DNA of 64,000 nt from Oceanobacillus damuensis (GCF_001618145.1 NZ_LQNF01000010.1:62001-126000); one strand, 5' to 3'. Counted from the stretch's first letter, positions 17,422-26,509 are shown. Notes: generated from the sequence alone by a model not told the origin. Made by a program: numbers and translations.

Positions 17422-18594
17422 TTGAAAATTGGAATTGATAAAATCGGTTTTTATGCACCACATTTGTATGTTGACATGAATAATTTAGCTGTAGCAAGAA
17501 ATGTAGAACCGGAAAAGTTTACCATCGGGATCGGTCAGGAAAAGATGGCGATAGCTCCGATTACTCAGGATCCAGTTACGTTAGCGGCAAACGCGGCACT
17601 CGGAATGATAGATGAACAGGATAAGGAGTCTATTGATTTTGTCATCTTTGGAACCGAGTCCGGCATTGATCACTCAAAATCGGCTGGCGTGTATGTTCAT
17701 CGGTTATTAGGACTGAACCCATATGCACGGACAATCGAATTGAAACAGGCATGCTATGGAGCAACTGCTGCGATTCAAATGGCAAAGGGACATGTTGCAT
17801 TGAATCCGAAAAGTAAAGTGTTGGTACTTGCTTCAGATATTGCAAGATACGGCCTGAATACTTCCGGAGAATCGACACAGGGAGCTGGAGCTGTTGCATT
17901 GCTTATCAGTGCTGATCCGAAAATCCTGGCTCTGGAAGATAATAGCGCATACATGACAGATGATATTATGGATTTTTGGCGTCCAATATATTCGGACAAA
18001 GCTTTTGTAGACGGTAAGTTTTCAAACGAGCAATATATCTTATTCTTCCAGAAAGTGTGGGAGGAGTACAAGTCGAAAAGCGGATTGGGACTTGCTGACT
18101 TTGAAGCAATTTGCTTCCACCTGCCATATACGAAAATGGGGCTTAAAGCATTGCGTACCATTTTAGATCAAGGTTCAGAGGAAGATCAGGAACGTTTACT
18201 TGCGAATTACAAGATAAGTACGATCTATAATAAAAATGTCGGAAATATATATACCGGTTCGCTGTACTTGAGCTTGCTCTCGCTTCTTGAAAAAATGGAA
18301 GAAATGGAAGAAGGCTCTCGTATTGGGCTGTTCAGTTATGGCTCTGGAGCAGTAGGGGAGTTCTTTACAGGTGTTCTCCAGCCGAACTACAGCTCTTACT
18401 TGAATATGAGCCAGCACGAAGAATTATTCAATTCAAGAACAGAAGTCACTGTGCCGGAATATGAGGAAATTTTTGAGAAAACATTACCGGTCGATGGTTC
18501 TACTATTGAACTGGATATCGATAATGATCCGGCTGTGATCTGTTTATCAGGGGTGCAGGATAACATGCGATTATATGTTAATAAGCTAAAATGA
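17422..18594 (+). CDS. mvaS: Hydroxymethylglutaryl-CoA synthase
   Basis: A 390-residue HMG-CoA synthase that condenses acetyl-CoA with acetoacetyl-CoA, a committed step of the mevalonate pathway. The thiolase-fold active site is complete: Glu in FGTESGIDHSKSA (about 78), the nucleophilic Cys in ELKQACYGATAA (about 110) and His in ICFHLPYTKMG (about 233). The start is TTG with AAGGAG eight bases upstream; no ATG fits better. The other mevalonate genes are not in this window. It is flanked by a 29-bp repeat on the left and a terminator on the right, so it is a single-gene unit. Confidence 0.92.
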   Translation: MKIGIDKIGFYAPHLYVDMNNLAVARNVEPEKFTIGIGQEKMAIAPITQDPVTLAANAALGMIDEQDKESIDFVIFGTESGIDHSKSAGVYVHRLLGLNPYARTIELKQACYGATAAIQMAKGHVALNPKSKVLVLASDIARYGLNTSGESTQGAGAVALLISADPKILALEDNSAYMTDDIMDFWRPIYSDKAFVDGKFSNEQYILFFQKVWEEYKSKSGLGLADFEAICFHLPYTKMGLKALRTILDQGSEEDQERLLANYKISTIYNKNVGNIYTGSLYLSLLSLLEKMEEMEEGSRIGLFSYGSGAVGEFFTGVLQPNYSSYLNMSQHEELFNSRTEVTVPEYEEIFEKTLPVDGSTIELDIDNDPAVICLSGVQDNMRLYVNKLK

Positions 18595-18609
18595 TGGATT
18601 AGGATAATG

Positions 18610-18646
18610 AAGACCAGTTTACAGTCAAATGTAAACCGGTCTTTTT
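18610..18646 (+). terminator. Terminator of mvaS
   Basis: AAGACC-A-GTTTACA pairs with TGTAAAC-C-GGTCTTTTT around GTCAAA, with one mismatch. Confidence 0.8.
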
Positions 18647-18691
18647 CTATGGGGAAATTTAAATTATTTTAGTGTTTTCTGGATAGTAAAC

Positions 18692-19072
18692 TTATGATTT
18701 GTACTCTGCATTATAGGAGTTTTCTCCTGCGTGAACTGAAAGTAGTGTATTTGCATAACCGACAAGGCGATTTATAATTTCATCCGAAATGGCATATACC
18801 AATGGATGCAATTGGGGGTCGTACAGTGCTGGGTCATCAAAAATAATGGTTGTGTTGATGAAGATATGCTGATTGCCCCATAGATTGTAGTGGATGATAG
18901 CCTTACCTGCGGCGCCACCGGTTTTCCTGTCCTTAAATCCGGGTAAAAAAATATACCATTCCTCAGCAGTCGAGGAACGGAAATTCTTTGTGAAAGTCAT
19001 TCCGTCTATTTCCCCATCGATACGTTTTTTAAACACTGGATCCATAACTTCAACAACTTTATCTTTATCCAT
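18692..19072 (-). CDS. Hypothetical protein (126 aa)
   Basis: I do not recognise this protein. It is 126 residues long with mixed charge, several aromatic residues (EEWYIFLPGF, IIHYNLWGNQHIF) and no signal peptide or membrane helix, so it is probably a compact cytoplasmic domain. An AGGTGG ribosome binding site precedes the ATG. It starts 37 bp after the stop of the aspartase/fumarase-family gene on the same strand and is probably cotranscribed with it, but nothing in the sequence shows a functional link. Confidence 0.6.
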   Translation of the reverse strand: MDKDKVVEVMDPVFKKRIDGEIDGMTFTKNFRSSTAEEWYIFLPGFKDRKTGGAAGKAIIHYNLWGNQHIFINTTIIFDDPALYDPQLHPLVYAISDEIINRLVGYANTLLSVHAGENSYNAEYKS

Positions 19073-19109
19073 GTTGCCACCTGCCTTTTCGTTTAGGTAG
19101 ATTAAACTG

Positions 19110-20495
19110 TTAAACCATTCTATTAGGATCTAATGCTTTTTCGATTTCCGGAGTCAGTAAATTTTTTTGCTGTAGAACCTGCTTTATCGTTACGTTTTCT
19201 TCGTCCGCTTGTTTTCCGATTTTTGCCGCGCGATCATACCCCATGATTGGGCTTAAAGCAGTAACTAATGCGAGGCTCTCATGCATGTATTTATTGCATA
19301 TCATCTCATTACCCTGAATCCCGATTATACATTTACTCACCAGCGTCGGGATGGCGTTTGACAAAAGTTCGATAGATTCAAGCAATGTATGGGCGATGAT
19401 GGGCATCATGACATTAATTTCCAATTGGCCAGCAATTCCGGCAGTAGTCATTGCTGCCTCATAACCGATGATTTGGCAGCATACCATATGAGTCATTTCC
19501 AGGATGGCAGGATTGACTTTTCCGGGCATAATAGTGGAGCCGGGCTGGACGGATGGAAGTGTGATTTCCGCCAAGCCTGTCCTTGGACCCGAAGCCAATA
19601 AACGAAGATCGCTGGTTATTTTTATTAAATGAATGCATAGTTCTTTTAATGCAAGCATTGTACGAATTGGAGCATTTGTATTCTGCATGAACTGAAACAT
19701 ATTTGGTGGTTCTCGAAAGGGTAAACCTGTTCTTTCACAAACTTCCTTCATTATTTTTGGGATATATTCTGGAGGTAAGTTCATTCTTGTACCGATGGCA
19801 GTGCCACCTAAGCCTATTTCGTACAACGCGTCCGCATTCTTCAAAATTTGCTCGTAAGCGGTATTGATTGTCGCGGCATATCCGGAAAATTCCTGACCGA
19901 GACGAATCGGAATAGCATCATGTAAATGGGTTCTCCCGGATTTTCGGATAGGCATAAGCTCAATTGATTTTTTCTCAAGCTCATCCTTAAGGTTCTGTAT
20001 GGAAGGCAGCAGCTTTTGATTGATCATTTCAATAGCGGCCAGATGGATTGCAGCATGAAATGTATCATTCGTTGACTGATTCATGTTCACATGATCATTG
20101 GGATGAACGTGATGGGAGTGCCTGTAGCCATCCAATATTTCAGATGCACGATGTGCGATAACCTCATTCATGTTCATATTTTGAGACGTACCGGCACCTG
20201 CCTGATAAATGTCAACGACAAATTGATCATCCCACTTGCCATCGATGACTTCTTGGGCAGCTTGTATGATGGCTTCGCCTGATGTTTTGGACAACATGCC
20301 CAATTCCATATTGGTAACCGCTGCAGAAACTTTAATTATTCCCTGTGCCTTGATGAATGATTTTGGAAGGCGTTTGCCGCTGATTTGGAAATTATTGATG
20401 GCACGTTGTGTTTGCGCTCCATAATAAGCTGATTTAGGAACGTTTATTTCTCCGAGTGAGTCTGTTTCTGTACGAAATTGGTTAGAATATTCCAT
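19110..20495 (-). CDS. Aspartase/class II fumarase family lyase
   Basis: A 461-residue member of the superfamily that adds or removes ammonia or water across fumarate. Conserved regions are AGAGTSQNMNMNEV, HPNDHVNMNQSTND, SGRTHLHDAIPIRLGQEF and the signature GSTIMPGKVNP near residue 315. Features are mixed: RLGQEF and ASGPRTGLAEITLP resemble aspartate ammonia-lyase, while the C-terminal ESLALVTALSPIMGYDRAAKIGKQA resembles FumC. I therefore leave the substrate (L-aspartate or L-malate/fumarate) open. It is a homotetramer in known relatives. Probably first gene of a two-gene operon. Confidence 0.85.
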   Translation of the reverse strand: MEYSNQFRTETDSLGEINVPKSAYYGAQTQRAINNFQISGKRLPKSFIKAQGIIKVSAAVTNMELGMLSKTSGEAIIQAAQEVIDGKWDDQFVVDIYQAGAGTSQNMNMNEVIAHRASEILDGYRHSHHVHPNDHVNMNQSTNDTFHAAIHLAAIEMINQKLLPSIQNLKDELEKKSIELMPIRKSGRTHLHDAIPIRLGQEFSGYAATINTAYEQILKNADALYEIGLGGTAIGTRMNLPPEYIPKIMKEVCERTGLPFREPPNMFQFMQNTNAPIRTMLALKELCIHLIKITSDLRLLASGPRTGLAEITLPSVQPGSTIMPGKVNPAILEMTHMVCCQIIGYEAAMTTAGIAGQLEINVMMPIIAHTLLESIELLSNAIPTLVSKCIIGIQGNEMICNKYMHESLALVTALSPIMGYDRAAKIGKQADEENVTIKQVLQQKNLLTPEIEKALDPNRMV

Positions 20496-20574
20496 TGCGC
20501 TTCTCCTTATGAATGAACAGGAATTATGTAACGATTATTGTTATTGTTACCAGAAGGATTAAAAACATAAGTCG

Positions 20575-20603
20575 TTCGACAAAATTCGGGGAGTGACAGG
20601 CAC
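20575..20603 (+). repeat. 29-bp dispersed repeat, copy 3
   Basis: TTCGACAAAATTCGGGG followed by AGTGACAGGCAC, the exact consensus. It lies between the divergently transcribed lyase and glycosyltransferase genes. Confidence 0.88.
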
Positions 20604-20677
20604 CAAACGGATGTTTATTAATTGAAAATTAGGGAAAAAAGTTTAGGTAACAATTTTTACAAAGGAGAGGTTGTGTT

Positions 20678-21892
20678 TTGGGGAAAAGAGTTCTTTTCAT
20701 TTCAGATCACGGAGATCCACTTGCGAAGCTCGGAGGAGAGCAATCAGGTGGGCAAAACAACTATGTTAAACAGCTTGCACTTGCACTGGATGATAAAGGA
20801 ATAAAAGTGGATGTTATTACCCATTGGAGTAACCCTGAAGCACCAAAAATAGAAAGATTTGGAGAAAAATGCAGGGTCATTCGGATAGCTGCAGGACATA
20901 GAGGATATATGCCAAAAACGAAGATGTATAAGTTATTGCCTGCTTTTTACGAAGAAATAAAAAAAGAGGTACGGCTTCAAACCTATGATATCGTCCATTC
21001 GCATTACTGGTTATCTGGACTATTAGGTTTGTATGTGAAGAAAGAATTTCACTTGCCACTTGTCCATACATCCCATTCACTTGGGATTGCCAAGGTAGAA
21101 GCAAAATTAAAAGCGGAAAAAAGACGCTTAAATGCGGAAATGATGATACTGCAAGGAGCAGATCGCGTAATTGCAACAACACCTAATGAAAGCAAATTAA
21201 TCAGGAAGTTTGCAGGAGACGATGTGAAAGTAGAAGTTTCCTCTATTGGAGTCGATCCTGTATTTCGACCGTATGCAAGCCAGAAACGTGCAGTCCCACC
21301 AACATTCGCTTTTGCCGGGAGATTGGAAAAAACGAAAGGAATCTATACATTGCTGGATGCTTTCGGCAGAGTAGCGAAGCATTCAAAACGTAAACCACGC
21401 CTTGTCATCGCTGGCGGAGGTGAAAATGACGTTGACCTTTCTACCAAGATGCCGCTTAATCCTGATTTTCGAGAGATGATCAAAGGTATGGAGACCCAGG
21501 TCGATTTCATTGGTCCACAGACTCAAGAAGAACTCTCTGAATTGTTTAATGGAGTTACGGCGGTTATCGTACCCTCTTACTATGAATCATTCGGAATGGT
21601 AGCTGCTGAAGCACAGTCATGTGGAACCCCAGTTATTGCCTCTGATGTAGGAGGGCTTAAGGATGTTGTTTCCCATAGAGAATCAGGCCTCTTGACAGAA
21701 CCGAAGTGTCCTAAACACCTTTCACAAGCAGTGAAAGAGCTGTCGCAGGATAGCCTGCTGGTGAAAAGGCTTGGAATGCAGGCCGCAAAACGTGCAAGAG
21801 AATATTTCAACTGGGATGAAATTGCTCTGCAAATTAAAAAGACATATGAGGTGTTAGGCGATGTCGGCAGTCACGCACATGTTGGCGACTGA
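20678..21892 (+). CDS. Predicted sucrose-phosphate synthase (GT4 glycosyltransferase)
   Basis: A 404-residue GT-B glycosyltransferase of family 4. The N-terminal domain begins KRVLFISDHGDP and has the SGGQNNYVKQLALAL loop and HSHYWLSG found in sucrose-phosphate synthases. The C-terminal domain has FAGRLEKTKGIYTLLDAF and the E-x7-E motif in YESFGMVAAEAQSCGTPV. The donor would be UDP- or ADP-glucose and the acceptor fructose-6-phosphate. This specificity is inferred from the overlapping phosphatase gene; other GT4 acceptors are possible. The start is TTG after AAAGGAGAGG. Together the pair would make the compatible solute sucrose. Confidence 0.72.
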   Translation: MGKRVLFISDHGDPLAKLGGEQSGGQNNYVKQLALALDDKGIKVDVITHWSNPEAPKIERFGEKCRVIRIAAGHRGYMPKTKMYKLLPAFYEEIKKEVRLQTYDIVHSHYWLSGLLGLYVKKEFHLPLVHTSHSLGIAKVEAKLKAEKRRLNAEMMILQGADRVIATTPNESKLIRKFAGDDVKVEVSSIGVDPVFRPYASQKRAVPPTFAFAGRLEKTKGIYTLLDAFGRVAKHSKRKPRLVIAGGGENDVDLSTKMPLNPDFREMIKGMETQVDFIGPQTQEELSELFNGVTAVIVPSYYESFGMVAAEAQSCGTPVIASDVGGLKDVVSHRESGLLTEPKCPKHLSQAVKELSQDSLLVKRLGMQAAKRAREYFNWDEIALQIKKTYEVLGDVGSHAHVGD

Positions 21893-22586
21893 CCTTGATG
21901 GGACACTTGTCGGTAATGCAAACGGCCTGAAGAAATTAATCCATTACTATGACAGCCTGCCCTACGAAGTGACACTTGTCTATATAACAGGGAGACATCT
22001 TGCATCAGCATTGTCACTTATCAATTCAGAAAATCTTCCGATACCAAAACTTCTTGTTACCGATATCGGTACAGGCATTTACGAAGGAAATAATCTGCAC
22101 CCTGACAAGGAATGGGAAAAGAAAATGAGTGCTGGTTGGAATCCGGAATCTATACGTAACATAGCTGATGGTTTCCCACAATTAGTACCACAGCAGCTGC
22201 CTGACAATAGGCGTGTATCTTTTGAAATAGAAGAGAAGGACCCCGGTATCATCAAAGGGTTTAAGCAGGCGCTGGTGGATGCTGGAATCATGCATAAGTT
22301 TATATTCAGCTCAGGACGTGATATTGATGTCCTTCCGATTAACAGCGGCAAAGGGGAAGCATTGAAGTATATTGCCGCCAAATATACGGATGAACATACC
22401 TCTATCCTTGTTGCGGGAGACTCCGGGAACGATCTGGAGATGCTGACTCTTGGGTATCCGTCGGTGATTGTCGGAAATGCAAAGGAGGAACTCTTGGATA
22501 TAGAGGAACATCCAATGTTATTCCGGGCCACAGAAACATGTGCAGGAGGGATATATCAAGCATGGGAGCATTTTTATGGAGCATAG
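21861..22586 (+). CDS. Predicted sucrose-6-phosphate phosphatase (HAD family)
   Basis: A 241-residue HAD hydrolase of the sucrose-phosphatase/Cof type. Motif I is DLDGTL (about residue 11), motif II the Thr in YITGRH (about 44), the Lys is in NSGKGEALKYIA, and motif III/IV is VAGDSGNDLEML. SPP domains remove phosphate from sucrose-6-phosphate. The reading frame overlaps the glycosyltransferase gene by 32 bp, which indicates tight translational coupling and shared function. The ATG at 21861 has GAGGTG upstream; a second ATG at 21879 is possible. Confidence 0.75.
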   Translation: MSAVTHMLATDLDGTLVGNANGLKKLIHYYDSLPYEVTLVYITGRHLASALSLINSENLPIPKLLVTDIGTGIYEGNNLHPDKEWEKKMSAGWNPESIRNIADGFPQLVPQQLPDNRRVSFEIEEKDPGIIKGFKQALVDAGIMHKFIFSSGRDIDVLPINSGKGEALKYIAAKYTDEHTSILVAGDSGNDLEMLTLGYPSVIVGNAKEELLDIEEHPMLFRATETCAGGIYQAWEHFYGA

Positions 22587-22716
22587 GTTAAGCCTGTAAG
22601 TTGACATTACTTAAATGGGATTTATGCGATTTAAAATTGTAGTGATGATTATATAAGTACAGAAAATAAAAGCATCATATTTCGATACCGATTGTAATTT
22701 ACAGGAGGTCATAAAT

Positions 22717-24108
22717 ATGTCTCAATCTCAATCAATGATCGATGTAATCAACCCTGTGAACGGGGCAAAGATAGATTCTGTCCACAAGGGCCGAAAAAGA
22801 GATGCGGTCGCAGCCGTGGATGCTGCATATGAAGCCTTCCCGCAGTGGTCTGGACTGACTGCATATGAACGCAGTGAATTACTGATGAAATGGCATAGTC
22901 TGATCAATGAAGAATTGGATGAACTGGCTACGACGATGACAAAGGAACAAGGGAAACCGCTAAAGGAGGCAAAGGGCGAAATTAGCTATGCGAACAGCTT
23001 TATTTCCTGGTATGCAGAAGAAGGGAAGCGTATATATGGGGAAACGATACCCTCTTCTTCTAACGGTAAAAGAATATGGGTGCATAAGCAGCCCGTTGGT
23101 GTGATTGCAGCCATTACCCCATGGAACTTCCCGGCAGCAATGATTACAAGAAAAGTTGCTCCAGCACTTGCTTCTGGCTGTACGGCAGTTGTGAAACCGG
23201 CCAGTGCGACCCCGCTGACAGCCATTAAATTGGGGGAGCTGGCACAACAGGCGGGAATCCCCAAAGGTGTTCTTACCATTTTGCCTGGTTCCGCAAGTGA
23301 AATAAGTGATGCCTGGATGGAAGATTCCAGGGTCAGGAAAATATCATTTACCGGTTCAACAGAGGTCGGAAAACTGCTGATGGAAAAATCTGCTGCAACT
23401 GTGAAAAAAATCTCGCTTGAGCTCGGCGGACATGCCCCGCTGATTGTCATGGAGAACGCAAATCTCGATAAGGCAGCAGAAGGTGCAGTTCGTTCCAAAT
23501 TCCGTAATGCAGGACAAACCTGTGTTTGCAGTAACCGTATCTATGTTCATGAAAATGTTGTCGATAGGTTTAATGAAAAATTTAAAGAAAAGGTTCAAAC
23601 ATTGAAAGTAGGCAATGGACTTGATGTAGGTGTAGACGTTGGTCCACTCATTGATAAAGATGCGTATGAAAAAGTAAATAAGCATATTCAGGACGCATTG
23701 GATCAAGGAGCTGAACTTATCTATGGAGGCAAATCCTATGATGAAGGAGAAGGATATTTTGTAGAACCTACTGTCCTTTCAAACGTTTCTGAACAGATGC
23801 TGTGCATGAATGAGGAAACATTTGGCCCTGTAGCACCGGTTTCCACATTTACAGACGAAGATGAAGTGATTCAACGTGCAAACAATACCCCATACGGTTT
23901 GGCGGCATATCTATTTACGGAAAATATTTCGGAGGCAGTGCGTGTCGGTGAACAGCTTGAATATGGAATTGTGGGTATCAACGATGGCTTGCCGTCCACT
24001 GCCCAGGCTCCATTTGGCGGATTCAAAGAGAGTGGGATCGGTCGGGAAGGCGGACATCATGGTATGGATGAATTCCTTGAAGTGAAGTACTTCTCGATTG
24101 GCTTATAA
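22717..24108 (+). CDS. gabD: NAD(P)-dependent succinate-semialdehyde dehydrogenase
   Basis: A 463-residue aldehyde dehydrogenase. It contains ITPWNFPAAMITRK, the cofactor loop FTGSTEVGK, the general-base Glu in LELGGHAPLIV (about 240) and the catalytic Cys in NAGQTCVCSNRIYV (about 275). The ending PFGGFKESGIGREGGHHGMDEFLEVKY is typical of GabD, which oxidises succinate semialdehyde to succinate in the GABA shunt. Other short-chain semialdehydes are possible substrates. The start has AGGAGGTC. No GABA transaminase is nearby. A terminator follows. Confidence 0.88.
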   Translation: MSQSQSMIDVINPVNGAKIDSVHKGRKRDAVAAVDAAYEAFPQWSGLTAYERSELLMKWHSLINEELDELATTMTKEQGKPLKEAKGEISYANSFISWYAEEGKRIYGETIPSSSNGKRIWVHKQPVGVIAAITPWNFPAAMITRKVAPALASGCTAVVKPASATPLTAIKLGELAQQAGIPKGVLTILPGSASEISDAWMEDSRVRKISFTGSTEVGKLLMEKSAATVKKISLELGGHAPLIVMENANLDKAAEGAVRSKFRNAGQTCVCSNRIYVHENVVDRFNEKFKEKVQTLKVGNGLDVGVDVGPLIDKDAYEKVNKHIQDALDQGAELIYGGKSYDEGEGYFVEPTVLSNVSEQMLCMNEETFGPVAPVSTFTDEDEVIQRANNTPYGLAAYLFTENISEAVRVGEQLEYGIVGINDGLPSTAQAPFGGFKESGIGREGGHHGMDEFLEVKYFSIGL

Positions 24109-24116
24109 ATAATTAA

Positions 24117-24160
24117 AAAAGACTTGTTGGAGGGTTACTCTGCTCCGACAGGTCTTTTTT
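24117..24160 (+). terminator. Terminator of gabD
   Basis: AAAGACTTGTTGGAG pairs with CTCCGACAGGTCTTT (two G-U pairs), followed by T residues. Confidence 0.8.
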
Positions 24161-24174
24161 CTTTTTCTATTCAC

Positions 24175-24191
24175 TTGTAAGCGGATAACAA
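24175..24191. promoter_or_regulatory. LacI-family operator-like site
   Basis: TTGTAAGCGGATAACAA matches the core of the E. coli lac O1 operator (TTGTGAGCGGATAACAA) at 16 of 17 positions and has the CG centre of LacI/GalR-family sites. It lies 126 bp upstream of the BASS symporter gene. It is one base longer than a normal CcpA cre half-site arrangement. Confidence 0.4.
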
Positions 24192-24316
24192 AATAACTCA
24201 AAACTAAAAGTGTTTCTTTTCAAATTATTTTGTGGTAGAATTTTCATTTAAACGGATATTAATTGTCAATTCAAATAACTTGCATCCGGGACTTTTCAAC
24301 ATAGGAGGGAACAGTA

Positions 24317-25289
24317 ATGAAGACATTGGGAAAGATTAGTAATTTTGCAACGAGCACATTCGCGCTATGGGTAATTGTTTTTGCAGTTTTTAGTTTTTTG
24401 GTACCAGAAGGATTTGCGTGGATTGCTCCGCACATTTCACTCCTATTGGGTATTATTATGTTCGGGATGGGGCTTACGCTATCATTGGATGATTTCAAAG
24501 GTATTGTCAAAGCGCCAAAAAGTGTATTTATCGGAGTGGCAGCACAATACACAATTATGCCGCTGCTGGCATTTGGACTGGCTTACATCTTCCAGCTCCC
24601 GCCTGAGATTGCTGTTGGTGTGATCTTGGTTGGCTGTTGCCCGGGGGGGTACCGCTTCCAACGTGATGACCTTTATGGCCAAAGGAAATACGGCTTTATC
24701 TGTTACGATTACTTCCGTTTCAACATTGCTGGCACCGATTTTAACGCCAGCACTGACATTGCTTTTGGCTAGTCAATGGCTGCCAGTGTCCTTTGCTGCA
24801 ATGTTCATGTCAATTGTCCAGGTCGTGTTGCTTCCAATTGGGCTTGGGGTTATCGTACAACTGCTGTTCAGAAAACAAGTGGAGAAGAGTATAACTGCAT
24901 TACCGCTTGTTTCTGTTATCGGGATTGTTGCCGTTGCATCTGCTGTCGTTGCAACAAACAAAGAAGCGATTATCACAACAGGTTTGCTTATTTTTGCTGT
25001 TGTTGTATTGCACAATTGCCTGGGGCTTATCGTTGGCTACCTGTTATCGAAGGTTTTCAAACTGGAATTCGATGAGCAGAAAGCAGTTTCCATTGAAGTT
25101 GGAATGCAAAATTCCGGTCTTGGTGCAGCATTGGCCATGGCTCATTTCGCTCCTATTGCAGCCGTGCCGAGTGCTATCTTCAGCGTGTGGCATAATATTT
25201 CCGGGCCATTGCTGGCAACTTGGTGGGGAAAAAGAAGTGTAGACGCTGGGAAAGTAAATAATCCCGATTTGAATGCAAAAATCGGTTAA
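24317..25289 (+). pseudogene. Bile acid:sodium symporter family protein, frameshifted
   Basis: The two halves of one BASS-family membrane carrier (YocS-like, about 320 residues, 9-10 helices) lie in different frames. The first part starts at the ATG at 24317 (AGGAGGG upstream) and runs to [12 protein letters not shown]. The rest ([19 protein letters not shown] onward) continues in the other frame to 25289 and contains the conserved [14 protein letters not shown] helix. The switch falls in a run of seven G at 24643-24649; six G would restore the full frame. A sequencing error, a true null allele or slippage-based switching are all possible. Family members import organic anions or pantoate-like acids with Na+. 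Confidence 0.85.
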
Positions 25290-25318
25290 TGAAAATGTTT
25301 TAACAAACAAAAACGTGG

Positions 25319-25365
25319 AAAACCCTGTAATGCAACGCCAAGCTGAATGCATAACAGGGTTTTTC
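25319..25365 (+). terminator. Terminator of the BASS symporter gene
   Basis: AAAACCCTGT pairs with ACAGGGTTTTT. An inner ATGCA/TGCAT pair lies in the loop. Confidence 0.82.
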
Positions 25366-25367
25366 TA

Positions 25368-25396
25368 TTCGACAAAATTCGGGAAGTGACAGGCAC
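25368..25396 (+). repeat. 29-bp dispersed repeat, copy 4
   Basis: TTCGACAAAATTCGGG followed by AAGTGACAGGCAC, identical to copy 1. It begins three bases after the BASS terminator. A partial echo (GGGAGTGACAG) follows at about 25401. Confidence 0.87.
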
Positions 25397-25459
25397 CGTT
25401 TTGGGAGTGACAGTTGGAGTATTAAGGGGTATACTACTGCTAGTGAGGTGCAGAAAAAA

Positions 25460-26509
25460 ATGGAATTTAATATTGGGCCGCGGATGGTGAAGACCGGTCT
25501 TGCGGTTGCTTTAACTTTAATAATCACTGGTATGGTAGGGCTTGAGCTGGAGCTCGTAGCAGCAATTGCTGCGGTACTTGCCATGCAGCCTTCGATAATG
25601 CGATCGTTCAACTATATTAAAGAAGTTGTGATTTCCAATGGAGTAGGGTTGATTTTTGCATTACTCGGTATCGTTTTGGTCGGAAATAATCCGATCTCTG
25701 TAGGTGCAGTAGTGATTATCTCCATTGCCATCAACATCAGTCTCGGTTTAAATAAAACCGTCAGTTTAACCGTTCTTACGATTGTTACAATGATGCTTGC
25801 AAGTGACGGTGGGATCAATACAATCTATATTATTGAAAGACTATCACTTGTTGCTATTGGGGTCTTATCAGCTTTTATCGTCAATGTTCTCGTCTATCCA
25901 CCTGACCATCAGAAAATCCTCTTTGGCATGATCAAGAAAGCAAGTGAGAAAACCAATTTCCTTCTTCGGGTTATACCGAACAAAACAATGAGTGTTCCTT
26001 TGATGAAAGGTGAAGACAGGGAAATTGAAAAATTGATCAATAAAGCAAGAGATTATTTTGAAATAATTTCAGATGAAAGAACAAGTTTATTTATCCGAAA
26101 CAGAAACGAATTTTTAAGGAATATCGTTATTTACAAACATATGATTCGAGTACTGCGGAAAAAGCACACATTGATTCAGCAATTGGAAAAAAACCTTCAA
26201 AATATCGAGATAATTTCAAGCGGAAAATCACATTTGATCAAAAAGCTTGTAAGTGAGATGAATACGTACAGCGAAAATGTACTGTTAATGTATGAAGATA
26301 AAATCGTTTTGGACAGTGACCTTCAGAAAGAAACAAAGAATGCCATGCGAATTACAATCAATAATCTGATTGAGGCGCTTCAAGGATCTGATTTTGAAAA
26401 GTGGACATTCGTTTTCCCGATTGCAAACAGTATTATCGAATTATTTTACGAGCTGGATAAACTCGAAAGATTCGTCCGAATGAAAGAATTACGAGATAAG
26501 AAAAATTAG
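25460..26509 (+). CDS. Aromatic acid exporter family membrane protein
   Basis: A 349-residue protein with an N-terminal membrane domain (about residues 1-140, six hydrophobic segments: GPRMVKTGLAVALTLIITG, ELVAAIAAVLAMQPSIMRSF and others) like the ArAE/FUSC family, and a C-terminal cytoplasmic helical region rich in Lys, Glu and Arg (about 150-349). Relatives export aromatic acids such as p-hydroxybenzoate, or are simply of unknown role. I chose the ATG at 25460, nine bases after GAGGTG; the GTG at 25448 lies inside that site. The stop codon abuts repeat copy 5. Confidence 0.75.
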   Translation: MEFNIGPRMVKTGLAVALTLIITGMVGLELELVAAIAAVLAMQPSIMRSFNYIKEVVISNGVGLIFALLGIVLVGNNPISVGAVVIISIAINISLGLNKTVSLTVLTIVTMMLASDGGINTIYIIERLSLVAIGVLSAFIVNVLVYPPDHQKILFGMIKKASEKTNFLLRVIPNKTMSVPLMKGEDREIEKLINKARDYFEIISDERTSLFIRNRNEFLRNIVIYKHMIRVLRKKHTLIQQLEKNLQNIEIISSGKSHLIKKLVSEMNTYSENVLLMYEDKIVLDSDLQKETKNAMRITINNLIEALQGSDFEKWTFVFPIANSIIELFYELDKLERFVRMKELRDKKN

